A DNA stretch of 40,801 nucleotides from Bdellovibrionota bacterium (GCA_963169695.1 CAUJDS010000040.1:1-40801); one strand, 5' to 3'. Numbered from the stretch's first letter, positions 16,418 to 24,990 are shown. Translations and numbers: made by a program. The notes: generated by a model from the letters alone, not told the origin.

Positions 16418-17791
16418 ATGAGTCACAAAGAGCCCCATTTTCAGGCGACCTTGAAAGATCGAACAACCCCCCGTTTACCTAGCGGCGATGGGCTCTGCGG
16501 CATTTGGGGTGTTGATCTTGCTCTTCCAGATCAGAGCATAGCCTCTGGAGCCGTGGTCTTTGAAAAAGACAGCATCCGTGCGATTGGAACTTTGGATTCG
16601 GTCGTGGGGTCCCTCGGTGGAAGTCCAGTCTCCTGGATCGATGGTCGGGGGTTTGTGGTTGGGCCTGGCCTGATCAATGCGCACACGCACGTAGCTATGA
16701 GTTATCTTCGCGGCCTCGCTCTCGGCAAAGACGATGTCATCATGCGCCTAATGTTTGGAACCGAAAAGCACCTTACGGCAGAGTTGGTGCGTGCGCTTTC
16801 TTATCCCGGTATTTATGAGGGTTTGCTCGGTGGGAGTACTTGCTTCGTTGATCACTATTATTTTGCAGATGCGGTCGCACAAGCTTTGGATCATTTTGGC
16901 GTACGCGGCATTGTTGGAGAAACAGTAGGCGATATTAGTACCGCCTTCCCAGGAAAGGATCGTTGGAAGCTAGCGCGAAATCAAATTGAAAACTGGAAAA
17001 CCAGTGGGCGGGTTCAGCCCTTGGTTGCACCTCATGCGGCCAATACGGTTTCGGAGTCACTGCTTAAAGAAATGGCAGACTATGCGAGGAAACAAAAACT
17101 TCCGATGCACCTCCACCTTGCGCAAACAGATTCAGAACGAGATTGGTGCATCAAGCACTATGGCATCTCTCCGGTTCAACTTGCCAATCGCGCCGGTGCA
17201 TTGGGTGATCATACCTTGGCGGTGCATTTGATTAGTGTGGACCAAGAAGACCTTGCTACGCTGGCTCAGTCTCATGCAGCGGCGGGCTGGTGTCCGGCTT
17301 CGCAGATACTTTATGAGCGAATGGCAGATGGACGAGCGTTTCTTGAAAACAAAATTCCCGTCGCGCTCGGTACGGACTGTGCCGTATCGAACGATTCCAT
17401 GCACCTTTTGAGTGAGATGCGATTGGCGGCTTTGATGCTGTTGGATCGAGGTTATTCAAAGAAGGATACCGTCGAAGCCGTATGGAGAATGGTAACGCTT
17501 ACGCCGAGCCAGGTTTTTTCGTTGCCGAAGCTAGGCAGCCTGACAAAGGGCAGTGCAGCGGATTTGATTTGCATTGAAAAAGATTTTTCTTTGGAGCCCG
17601 TCTATGACCTTCGGCATTGGATGGTGTTTAGTGCGAGCCAAGCAAGAGTCAATCATACCTTGGTGGACGGGCAATGGGTACTCTGGGATCAAAAGCCGAC
17701 TCGTGTGGATTTGGAACAAGCGAGGAAAGAATTTTCAAAGGCACTTGAGACTATATGGTCTCTTCAAGAAATACCATGGAGGCAGATGTGA
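16418..17791 (+). CDS. Metal-dependent amidohydrolase, deaminase-like (TrzA/MtaD group)
   Basis: The 457-residue protein has the amidohydrolase TIM-barrel layout. The metal-binding HxH is H89/H91 in GLINAHTHVAMSYLRG. LHLAQTDSE follows (H231/H233), then a later His (H270 in TLAVHLISVD) and the catalytic-type Asp D320 in LGTDCAVSNDSMHLLSEMR. A small beta-sandwich made of both termini follows the pattern of cytosine-deaminase/MTA-SAH-deaminase relatives. The usual AHC and HCPxSN signatures are altered here (VHLIS, GWCPASQ), so the exact substrate is uncertain. Adenine nucleosides such as methylthioadenosine, or aminofutalosine-like compounds, are candidates. GAGG lies just before ATG 16418. It is followed by thymidine kinase through a 4-nt overlap, consistent with a nucleoside-related role, though that is only context. 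Confidence 0.8.
   Translation: MSHKEPHFQATLKDRTTPRLPSGDGLCGIWGVDLALPDQSIASGAVVFEKDSIRAIGTLDSVVGSLGGSPVSWIDGRGFVVGPGLINAHTHVAMSYLRGLALGKDDVIMRLMFGTEKHLTAELVRALSYPGIYEGLLGGSTCFVDHYYFADAVAQALDHFGVRGIVGETVGDISTAFPGKDRWKLARNQIENWKTSGRVQPLVAPHAANTVSESLLKEMADYARKQKLPMHLHLAQTDSERDWCIKHYGISPVQLANRAGALGDHTLAVHLISVDQEDLATLAQSHAAAGWCPASQILYERMADGRAFLENKIPVALGTDCAVSNDSMHLLSEMRLAALMLLDRGYSKKDTVEAVWRMVTLTPSQVFSLPKLGSLTKGSAADLICIEKDFSLEPVYDLRHWMVFSASQARVNHTLVDGQWVLWDQKPTRVDLEQARKEFSKALETIWSLQEIPWRQM
17778..17790 (+). promoter_or_regulatory. Ribosome binding site deciding the tdk start
   Basis: GGAGG (17778-17782) lies 5 nt before GTG 17788, whose bases overlap the TGA stop (17789-17791) of the amidohydrolase as GTGA. 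This favours GTG 17788 over the in-frame ATGs at 17755, 17776 and 17803 and implies translational coupling. Confidence 0.75.
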
Positions 17792-18378
17792 ATCATCCCT
17801 GTATGTCGGGTCAGGTTGAAGTTATTTGTGGGAGTATGTTCAGTGGCAAGACGGAAGAACTCCTTCGTCGTATTCGGCGCGCCACGATTGCCAAACAAAA
17901 GGTTCAGCTTTTTAAGCCGCAGTTGGATAACCGCTACAGTGAGGACCATGTGCAAAGCCATGACTCCAATCGACTTCCTTCGACGGTGGTTGGGAGTGCT
18001 GCAGAGCTCTTCGAGCGAGTGGACGACATGACTCGTGTGATTGGAATTGATGAAATTCAGTTCTTTGATGAACGCATCGTGGATGTTGTGCAACGTCTTG
18101 CCAATCAAGGTCGACGCGTTATTTGTGTAGGATTGGATCTTGATTATCGAGGGCAGCCCTTTGGAGCTATGCCCGCGTTACTTTGTATTGCCGAGGAAGT
18201 GACCAAGCTCGCAGCCGTTTGCCCACGATGCGGAGGTAAGGCGACACGGAGTCAATTGCTGGCGGTTGAAGGGCAGGATGAAGCGAGCGGAAACCCGATC
18301 CGTGTGGGCGCCAAAGAGCTTTATGAACCACGTTGCAGGGCTTACCATGAGGCGGGGCCTGCTGTTTCTCAGTTTTGA
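17788..18378 (+). CDS. tdk: Thymidine kinase
   Basis: This 196-residue type-II thymidine kinase phosphorylates thymidine (and deoxyuridine) with ATP in the salvage pathway. It has the P-loop GSMFSGKT (15-22), the Walker B/catalytic region GIDEIQFFD (D88, E89), the substrate-site strand VICVGLDLDYRGQPF and a structural zinc site. The zinc ligands are C145 and C148 (CPRCGG) plus C183 and H187 (CRAYH). Length is normal for the family. The GTG start, with GGAGG 5 nt upstream, overlaps the preceding stop by 4 nt. The next gene begins within a few bases of the tdk stop, so this is a tight operon. Confidence 0.95.
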   Translation: MNHPCMSGQVEVICGSMFSGKTEELLRRIRRATIAKQKVQLFKPQLDNRYSEDHVQSHDSNRLPSTVVGSAAELFERVDDMTRVIGIDEIQFFDERIVDVVQRLANQGRRVICVGLDLDYRGQPFGAMPALLCIAEEVTKLAAVCPRCGGKATRSQLLAVEGQDEASGNPIRVGAKELYEPRCRAYHEAGPAVSQF

Positions 18379-18380
18379 CG

Positions 18381-20612
18381 ATGACACACTTACCCGCTTT
18401 GATCCTTGATTTGGCAATGATTCTTGTAACGGCTGCTTTTGTTACGGTGCTGTTTCGGCGCCTCAGGCAACCTGTGGTTCTAGGATACTTGATTGCCGGT
18501 ATCCTGACGGGGCCCTATGTCGCTTGGCTACCTACCGTCAAGGACACTCGAAGTATTCATATTTGGGCGGAGTTAGGGATCATATTTCTAATGTTCGGAG
18601 TGGGACTTGATTTTAGTTTTAAGAAACTAAAGCAGGTGGGCCGTCCGGCCTTTCTAACCGCCATGGTTGAAATTCCATTGATGATTGCTGCTGGCTACAC
18701 GCTTGGCCGTGCGCTGGGATGGAATTGGCGCGATTGTCTTTTCTTAGGCGGCATTGTTGCCATCTCTTCGACGGCCATTATTGTTCGAGCCGTTGACGAA
18801 CTCAAGCTCAAGGGTCAACGATTTGTGAGCTTGGTTTATGGCGTACTCTTATTGGAGGACTTAGCTGCTGTCTTGCTCTTGGTAACGCTTTCGACCGTTG
18901 CGGCATCTCGTAGTCTCGAGGGATCGGAGCTTTTATTTGCTACGGGTAAGCTTGGGTTTTTTCTCATCACCACCTTCTTAGTAGGAACCCTCATTCTCCC
19001 AATGATTCTTAAGGCGATCCGAAAGTGGTTAACCGCAGAAACTTTGTTGATTGTTTCTTTGGGACTCTGCCTCTTGATGGTGACATTGGCCTCGGCTGCG
19101 GGATTTTCGGCCGCGCTTGGTGCGTTTCTGATGGGTTCTCTCCTTTCGGAGACGCAAGAGAAAAAGCGAATCGAAGAACTCCTCGCGCCTTTGAAGGATC
19201 TGTTTTCGTCAGTCTTCTTTTTTTCTATTGGAATGATGATTGAACCTGCCCTTTGGTTGCAGCATTGGGAATGGACCATCTGGACAGCCCTTATTATTGT
19301 CGTAGGAAAGTTCATTACGAATACGAGTGGCATGTTGCTTGGCGGGGAGGGCCTGAAGCCCGCGGTTCAAGCTGGGCTATCTATGACTCAGATTGGAGAA
19401 TTTTCTTTTCTCATAGCCACGCAAGGGGTCCTTACTAAGGTGACGAGTGATTCCCTCTATTCCATTACCGTGTCCGCGGCGGTGGTTACGATATTCTTAA
19501 CGCCCTATCTGATGCAGTCCGCCCCAAAAGTTACGGCAACCTTGCAGCGTTGGTTACCTGCTCGGCTCCATGATCGACTAGACGGATATCGCACTAGTGT
19601 GACTCAATCGGGCGATCGAGGATTGTTGTCGCTGATTTGGAGAGCCTATGGCGTGAAGTTACTACTTAATTCAGTAATGGTACTGGCGATAGGGCTCGCG
19701 GTGCGTAAAATTATTTTTCCTTGGGAAGTGCGAGCCCTCGGGTCTGTTCAGTGGGCCGCGGTCTCAAGTTTTGGAATGGCGCTTTTATTTGGAGCACCTT
19801 TTTTGGCTGCCATTATTCTAATGAAGCCCAACGAAGATTCGGCCGTTGAATCTGAGAAATGGGCACGCCTGCGGAGCGTGCAGTGGGGCATTTGGGTGGT
19901 CCGAGTTCTCTTAGTGGTCTTCTTAGTCTTGCTACTAGGAAGCGGATACGCGGGAGTGCGAACCTCCATGGGCTCTTTTGTTGTAGCTGGGATTGTTGCT
20001 ACGTTTTTGTTGAGTCACTTCTCGGATCCCCTCTATCGGCGGATGGAGCGTCAGTTTCTCAAACACTTAGAGGGCGATGAAGAATCCGCAGTAAAGCGTG
20101 ATAAGCGACCTCAGCTTGCCCCTTGGGATGCGAGTCTTTTTGAATTTGTACTTTCTCCGGACTCTGGGCTTTGTGGCAAAACACTCTTGTCCAGTGGACT
20201 AAGAGAGAAACAAGGCGTCACCGTTGCCTTGATTGAGCGAGGCTCTCGAAAAATTTTGGCCCCAGGCAGAGAAGACCTCTTGATGCCATATGACAGGTTG
20301 TTTGTCATCGGTACCGATAAGCAACTCACCTTAGTGCGGCAACTTATTGAAGGAAGCGACCAGGAACCTCTAGTCACTCAAGAAGCCACCGTGACCTATG
20401 GACTAAAGAGTCTTTTGTTGGCGGAGGGCAATTCCTTTACGGGTATGACGATTCGAGAATGTGGAATTCGAGAAAAGGTTCGCGGGTTGATTGTTGGTAT
20501 AGAGCGCAAGGATAGTCGTATCCTGAATCCAGAATCCCACGTCGTCCTTCAAGAAGGCGACTTGGTTTGGTTAGTTGGAGATCTAGGATTGCTGGCGAAG
20601 GTTGCGTCTTAA
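18381..20612 (+). CDS. CPA2-type monovalent cation:proton antiporter with tandem C-terminal RCK_C domains
   Basis: The 743-residue integral membrane protein has an N-terminal Na/H-exchanger-type domain of about a dozen helices (residues ~1-385), with conserved patches LGYLIAGILTGP, LFLGGIVAISSTAIIVRA, GVLLLEDLAAVLLL, GAFLMGSLLSE and QAGLSMTQIGEFSFLIA. Four further predicted helices (about 415-550) follow. Two soluble TrkA_C/RCK_C-like units end the protein (about 585-655 and 665-743). I see no NAD-binding RCK_N domain between them, so it is not a classic KefB/KefC. It probably exchanges K+ or Na+ for H+ at the inner membrane under control of a ligand bound by the RCK_C pair. A TTG at 18375 overlaps the tdk stop; ATG 18381 is preferred. 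It converges on the lipoprotein gene, with stops 11 bp apart. Confidence 0.88.
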   Translation: MTHLPALILDLAMILVTAAFVTVLFRRLRQPVVLGYLIAGILTGPYVAWLPTVKDTRSIHIWAELGIIFLMFGVGLDFSFKKLKQVGRPAFLTAMVEIPLMIAAGYTLGRALGWNWRDCLFLGGIVAISSTAIIVRAVDELKLKGQRFVSLVYGVLLLEDLAAVLLLVTLSTVAASRSLEGSELLFATGKLGFFLITTFLVGTLILPMILKAIRKWLTAETLLIVSLGLCLLMVTLASAAGFSAALGAFLMGSLLSETQEKKRIEELLAPLKDLFSSVFFFSIGMMIEPALWLQHWEWTIWTALIIVVGKFITNTSGMLLGGEGLKPAVQAGLSMTQIGEFSFLIATQGVLTKVTSDSLYSITVSAAVVTIFLTPYLMQSAPKVTATLQRWLPARLHDRLDGYRTSVTQSGDRGLLSLIWRAYGVKLLLNSVMVLAIGLAVRKIIFPWEVRALGSVQWAAVSSFGMALLFGAPFLAAIILMKPNEDSAVESEKWARLRSVQWGIWVVRVLLVVFLVLLLGSGYAGVRTSMGSFVVAGIVATFLLSHFSDPLYRRMERQFLKHLEGDEESAVKRDKRPQLAPWDASLFEFVLSPDSGLCGKTLLSSGLREKQGVTVALIERGSRKILAPGREDLLMPYDRLFVIGTDKQLTLVRQLIEGSDQEPLVTQEATVTYGLKSLLLAEGNSFTGMTIRECGIREKVRGLIVGIERKDSRILNPESHVVLQEGDLVWLVGDLGLLAKVAS

Positions 20613-20623
20613 GCAGCGAAGTC

Positions 20624-21994
20624 CTACTGATTTTCGTACGCCCCGATATCGCAAGTGGTAGCTCGGAAGTAGTTTCGTTGGTCGACGGTAGGACAATAAG
20701 TGGCGCTTCCAGTTCCGTCCGCGGATCCTCCTGCAGTTATAGAGGCGGTGTCAGAGTATCCGCCATTGCTCGCTGGAACGCTGAGGCCAGGGTTGGTTGT
20801 CGAGTCGGACGCATGAGTGGTGCAGTTAGAGGAATCGTCAAAGATATTATTTCCCAGTGAGTTCATGGTTCCGGCAATGCTGCAGGTCGTGCTTGGGCCG
20901 GACGTATCCCATAGGATGGAGTTGGCAATAGTGAAAACTCCGCCCGTGTTTTGGCGAAACATGTCGCCCGGGCTACCGCCGCCGACGTTGGAAAGCATGG
21001 TTACGTTGTAGAAGTTTACGGTGGCACTATTGTCGGTGTACATCACTGCAGCTTGTGTGGCGCTATTGCCGTAGAAAGTCGTGTTAGTGATAGTAGCTGT
21101 GGTTGGCTCGGTTCCGTCGATCACCAAGGCACCACCCGTGCTGGCCCCCGTGTTGTTTTGGAATAGAACACGAGTCAGGGTATGAACTCCTCCGCTGTCA
21201 CCGCCGCCGAACCAAGCTCCTGCACCCAGGGCACTTGCCTGATTATCCTTGAAGACCGTGTCGCTTATGGAGAGTTGATTAAACCCCCCTGCAATAGCTC
21301 CACCGTTAGCTGCCGAATTGCTGGAAAAAGTGGAGCAACTAACCGTGAGGCTCGGGTCGAGGTTGCCAAAGTTGTTGTCGATAGTGATCGCGCCACCGCC
21401 ACCCGTAACCACATTGTCTTTGAAGGTCATGTAACTCACGTTGACAGTTCCACCTACGAGGAAGAATGCGCCGCCATCGGTAGCAGCATTGGCATTCTGA
21501 AGTGTGAAGTTATGCAGTCCAATGGTGAGGCCTGGGTTTCCACACTGAAGAATCTGAAAAGCGTTTCCGCCCGAGACTATAGAAGTCGTAGGACTGCCTC
21601 CGACAATAGTTACGGAACTTCCAACGACAATCTTAGCGCCAACTACGATGGTCAATCCCGCCGGAATTTTGATGATCTTACCGCCGCCCAAAGCATCGGA
21701 TTCCTCGACTGCAGCTCGAAGTGAGCAGTCTCCGCCGCCGTCGTCGCAGATTCCATCACCGGGTACGGCGTCTCCAATGTCAGTATTGGCGGTAATTGTA
21801 AAGTCTGGCGTGGGTTGGGTATACCCAGGGCAGGTTGAAACCGAAGTTGCCGTTGCAGTCGTTGTTGATGTCCCACTAGTTGAAGTGGCGACTGATGTGT
21901 TGATTCTGACCGCGCAGCCCGAGCTCAACATGACTGCGATGAAGATGATCGCCCACTTCATTTCGTTCACTTTTTTGTAATTAAATTTAATCAT
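20624..21994 (-). CDS. Beta-helix lipoprotein with CSLREA-like element, paralogue A
   Basis: This 456-residue predicted lipoprotein has the lipobox MLSSGC (lipidated Cys about residue 27, followed by AVRIN) and a Ser/Thr-rich linker. A CSLREA-type element follows (GDGICDDGGGDCSLRAAVEE, about 79-98). The rest is strand-turn repeats rich in Asn, Gly, Thr and Ser (NFTLQNANAATDGGAFF, STFSSNSAANGGAIAGG), typical of right-handed parallel beta-helices. It ends in DQRNYFRATTCDIGAYENQ, like choice-of-anchor-Q proteins. It is expected to be surface-exposed and possibly carbohydrate-binding or adhesive; no enzymatic residues are recognised. ATG 21994 begins 1 nt after the upstream paralogue's stop; ATG 21961 would give a shorter lipoprotein signal and is possible. 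It is a tandem duplicate of the next gene. Confidence 0.85.
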   Translation of the reverse strand: MIKFNYKKVNEMKWAIIFIAVMLSSGCAVRINTSVATSTSGTSTTTATATSVSTCPGYTQPTPDFTITANTDIGDAVPGDGICDDGGGDCSLRAAVEESDALGGGKIIKIPAGLTIVVGAKIVVGSSVTIVGGSPTTSIVSGGNAFQILQCGNPGLTIGLHNFTLQNANAATDGGAFFLVGGTVNVSYMTFKDNVVTGGGGAITIDNNFGNLDPSLTVSCSTFSSNSAANGGAIAGGFNQLSISDTVFKDNQASALGAGAWFGGGDSGGVHTLTRVLFQNNTGASTGGALVIDGTEPTTATITNTTFYGNSATQAAVMYTDNSATVNFYNVTMLSNVGGGSPGDMFRQNTGGVFTIANSILWDTSGPSTTCSIAGTMNSLGNNIFDDSSNCTTHASDSTTNPGLSVPASNGGYSDTASITAGGSADGTGSATYCPTVDQRNYFRATTCDIGAYENQ

Positions 21995-21995
21995 C

Positions 21996-23399
21996 TTACT
22001 GACTTTCATACGCACCGATATCACAGGTCGCAGCGCGATCGTAGTTTCGTTGGTCGGCGGTAGGACAGTACGCTGAATCTGCACCGCCATCCGCAGCACC
22101 CGAAGCTGTAATCGCAATCGACTTGGTGAATCCACCGTTTGCAGCGGAGACACCCAGGCCTGGATCGGTGGCAATGTCGGATGCGTCCGTGGAGCAGTTG
22201 GTTGAGTCCTCGAAGATATTGTGTCCCAAGGAATTCATCGTTCCTGCAATGCTACAAATATTGGCGGGCCCAGAAGAATCCCACAGGATAGAATTCGCAA
22301 TATTAAACGTACCGCCAGTATTGATAGTAAATATGGCAGAAGGCCCAGCTACTCCAGAATTGGTCAGCATCGTATTGTTATAAAAGTGCGTGGTTGTATT
22401 ATTGTCTGTGTAAAGTACGGACGCACCATTGGCAGAATTACTGTAAAAGGTAGAATTGGTTATCGTTGCCGCAATGGGATTTGACCCATCGAATGCTAGT
22501 GCAGCGCTCGTTCCGGTTGCGTTCGTATTGCCTTCAAAATAGGTTCGATTTAAGGTGTGAGTCGCGGCAGTATTGGCGCCACCGAAATAGAATCCGGCTC
22601 CGATAAACGTCGCAATATTGTTGGTAAAGATCACATCTGTCAGCGTCAGTGTCTTAACTCCTCCTACCATTGCGCCACCACTTACTGCTGAATTGCCGTT
22701 GAAGGTACTGCAAGTGATGCTTAAAACGGGGTCAAGTGATGCGAAATTATTGCTGAGTGATAGTGCGCCGCCATCTGCAGTACTGACATTGTTACTAAAA
22801 GTCATATAAGAAAAACTGAGGTTGCCACCCGTTGCGGAAATGCCTGCTCCATTACTTGCGCTTGATCCGTTTTGGATCGTGAAATTATGAAATTCAAAGT
22901 CAGTTCCGGCATTGGAAGAATTGAAGACCCTTACAGCAGCTCCACCCGAAACAATTGAAGTCGTTTGGCTTCCTCCAAAAATGGCAAGATTGCTGACAAA
23001 TTGAATTGAGGAGCCTACGGTAATCGTCATTCCAGCTGGAATCTTGATGGTCATTCCGCCACCCATTCCATCTGATTCTTCGACTGCAGCTCGAAGGGTA
23101 CAATTACCGCCCCCATCGTCGCAAATTCCGTCGCCGGCTACTGCGTCGCTGGTGTCGCCGTTGCTATTGATCGTAAAGTCTGGGGTCGGTTCGGTATATC
23201 CTGAGCAGACGGCAGTATAGGCAGCAGAACTTCCTGTACTAGTGGTGGTAGTCGAGCCCGTCGTCACTTCCAGCGCTTTATTCACTTTAATGGCGCAACC
23301 TGTGCTTAAGAGCATGGCCGTCAGGCTCGCTAATAATCCCAAGCCTGATGCTTGGGTTCGCTGAATTAAAAAGGGTGTATTGATCTTCAAACGTTCCAC
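21996..23399 (-). CDS. Beta-helix lipoprotein with CSLREA-like element, paralogue B
   Basis: This 467-residue paralogue of the gene at 20624 has a 34-residue lipoprotein signal with lipobox LLSTGC (C35, then AIKVN), a Thr/Ser-rich linker (STTTTSTGSSAA), the CSLREA-like GDGICDDGGGNCTLRAAVEE (89-108) and the same succession of Asn/Gly/Ser-rich beta-helix turns. It ends in DQRNYDRAATCDIGAYESQ. The start is GTG 23399, supported by AAGGACGGG about 5-12 nt upstream. It is transcribed first of the pair. The two proteins align over their full length with only small gaps, so the duplication is fairly old but well preserved. The intergenic region upstream holds the 50-bp palindrome. Confidence 0.87.
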   Translation of the reverse strand: MERLKINTPFLIQRTQASGLGLLASLTAMLLSTGCAIKVNKALEVTTGSTTTTSTGSSAAYTAVCSGYTEPTPDFTINSNGDTSDAVAGDGICDDGGGNCTLRAAVEESDGMGGGMTIKIPAGMTITVGSSIQFVSNLAIFGGSQTTSIVSGGAAVRVFNSSNAGTDFEFHNFTIQNGSSASNGAGISATGGNLSFSYMTFSNNVSTADGGALSLSNNFASLDPVLSITCSTFNGNSAVSGGAMVGGVKTLTLTDVIFTNNIATFIGAGFYFGGANTAATHTLNRTYFEGNTNATGTSAALAFDGSNPIAATITNSTFYSNSANGASVLYTDNNTTTHFYNNTMLTNSGVAGPSAIFTINTGGTFNIANSILWDSSGPANICSIAGTMNSLGHNIFEDSTNCSTDASDIATDPGLGVSAANGGFTKSIAITASGAADGGADSAYCPTADQRNYDRAATCDIGAYESQ

Positions 23400-23462
23400 A
23401 AACCCGTCCTTACTCCATCATTGTCTCACTTCTAGATTGGAGTTCCAAGTACGGGCTGGTTG

Positions 23463-23512
23463 TGTGGCTATGACTTAATCCTATGAAATCATAGGATTAA
23501 GTCATAGCCACA
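23463..23512. repeat. Perfect 50-bp inverted repeat (24-bp arms, 2-nt centre)
   Basis: The arm at 23463-23486 is exactly the reverse complement of 23489-23512, with AA at the centre. It lies 17 bp past the stop of the methyltransferase gene (23530) and 63 bp before the lipoprotein start (23399), both on the minus strand. There is no T tract on either side, so it does not look like an intrinsic terminator. As RNA it would form a very stable hairpin; as DNA it could extrude a cruciform or serve as a long dyad binding site. Confidence 0.95.
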
Positions 23513-23529
23513 TTAAATGTTAAGAACTG

Positions 23530-24738
23530 TTAATGAGACAGGGTTGAGTCCGGCCTATGGCTGGCTCCTGGGGCCGCGTATAACGGACTTGGCGACTGGA
23601 GGTCTTCTGCGCGTTCACCAAGAACGAAGTCTTGGCCGATCCATCGTTTACGGTCAAAGGCGTCCGTGTTTTTATTCAACACCGTTTGAAAGCATGCGGC
23701 ATTGCCCTGGGCTGCGACAATGGTCGACCAGGCGAGAAAGAAATTCCAAATGCGATACCATCGATCTCCGTAGGCCTGCGTAACGGCCTCACGATTGCTG
23801 ACCCAGTTTTCGTGCCATCGTTTCAGCGTGAGAGAATAGTGAATAGTAATGTTCTCGGCACTGTGAAGTTCAAAGTTAGATTTTTCAATGTACTTCAGCA
23901 TGGCATTGGGCGGAAGACTTGCGTCTGCACCTGGGAATACGTGGCGATTCATAAAGAGTCCCCAAATCAGGTCCTCTGGATTCATGGCTTTTCGCAAACC
24001 AGCCCACTGAAGAAGAAATGCGCCGTCATCTGCTAGGAGGTCGTAGACTTGATTGTAGAACTTTTGCAGGTTCTTCAGCCCCACGTGCTCAACCATTTCA
24101 AGGCTAGCGATTTTATCAAATTTTTGTTTCGGAATTTCTCGGTAGTCCGAGCAAATGATTTTCGCGCGGTCTGCAACCCCGTCTTCTGCAATCCTTCGAT
24201 TGCCGTACTCGGTCTGATTTTCTGAAAGTGTCACTCCCGTAGCAATAACGCCATAATGCTTGGCTGCATGCCTTGCGAGGGTTCCCCATCCACAACCAAT
24301 GTCCAAGAAAGTCTCGCCTGGCTTGAGTTGCAGTTTTTGGCAAACCATATTGAGCTTATTGTCTTGAGCTTGCTCAAGTGTTTCATTTTGGTCGTTAAAA
24401 AATCCGGATGTATAAACCATCCGCTCGCCTAAGAACCAACCAAAGAAGTCATTTCCTCGGTCGTAGTGGCTTCGTACGATTCGCTTGTCTTGCTTCTTGG
24501 AATGGATCACGACTTCAGGAATAAAATTAGTAAGTGCCCATTTGAGATGTCCAGGAGTAATTTTATATTTTACGAATTGCTCACGGCTATTGAGGAAATT
24601 AAAAATATCACCCGGAATATCGAGCTCACCCGAAAAATAAGCTTCATAGAGCGTCTCCATCGGAATTTTTCCGCGCAGTGCGCGGCTTTCGAGACTTTTG
24701 TTTTTAAACTCTACAAAATCTAAGATCGCCTTGGACAT
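23530..24738 (-). CDS. Cyclopropane-fatty-acyl-phospholipid synthase family methyltransferase (sphingolipid C9-methyltransferase-like)
   Basis: The 402-residue SAM-dependent lipid methyltransferase has motif I LDIGCGWG (145-152), an N-terminal RSHYDRGNDFFGWFLGERM (about 89-107) and LEMVEHVGLKN. The stretch EDLIWGLFMNRHVFPGADAS and the C-terminal HYSLTLKRWHENWVSN, YGDRWYRIWNFFLA and QGNAACFQ are, from memory, closer to fungal/plant sphingolipid C9-methyltransferase-type sequences than to E. coli Cfa. Either way it should methylate or cyclopropanate an acyl or long-chain base at the membrane. A GGGGG tract ends 6 nt before ATG 24738. It lies upstream of the beta-helix lipoproteins on the same strand, with the palindrome in between. 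Confidence 0.88.
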   Translation of the reverse strand: MSKAILDFVEFKNKSLESRALRGKIPMETLYEAYFSGELDIPGDIFNFLNSREQFVKYKITPGHLKWALTNFIPEVVIHSKKQDKRIVRSHYDRGNDFFGWFLGERMVYTSGFFNDQNETLEQAQDNKLNMVCQKLQLKPGETFLDIGCGWGTLARHAAKHYGVIATGVTLSENQTEYGNRRIAEDGVADRAKIICSDYREIPKQKFDKIASLEMVEHVGLKNLQKFYNQVYDLLADDGAFLLQWAGLRKAMNPEDLIWGLFMNRHVFPGADASLPPNAMLKYIEKSNFELHSAENITIHYSLTLKRWHENWVSNREAVTQAYGDRWYRIWNFFLAWSTIVAAQGNAACFQTVLNKNTDAFDRKRWIGQDFVLGERAEDLQSPSPLYAAPGASHRPDSTLSH

Positions 24739-24990
24739 GGTGGACCCCCATTTGGTTTCTAGTTCTTGGGGTTACCATTCAAAAGTGGGCTTAGCTAATA
24801 CTATTGTAAAAATTCTGTTAGTTATGACGCGTATGAGTTGAAAAAGTATTTTCTACAAAAGCAAAAATGAGATCTACGAGGTCCTTTAGCTGAGAGTCCA
24901 CCCTTTGGGTCGAAATCACCGTAAATAATTCCAAAAAGCTAAGGTGCTTTGGCTTTGAGCGTCGCAATAGGGTGTGCTAATTGCAGAGCC

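Noticed and set aside
21182-21724. 180-codon forward frame opposite the beta-helix lipoprotein
   Set aside because: It mirrors the repetitive Asn/Gly/Ser codons of the real gene; there is no start signal or domain.
20624-23399. Repeated similarity considered as a CRISPR array or DNA tandem repeat
   Set aside because: The similarity is at protein level between two full-length genes, with no short regularly spaced identical repeats.
23437-23448. TTGGA-GT-TCCAA dyad upstream of the beta-helix lipoprotein
   Set aside because: Five-base arms are too short to distinguish from chance without a second copy.
23463-23512. Palindrome considered as an intrinsic terminator
   Set aside because: No run of T follows on either strand, so I list it as an inverted repeat of unknown role.
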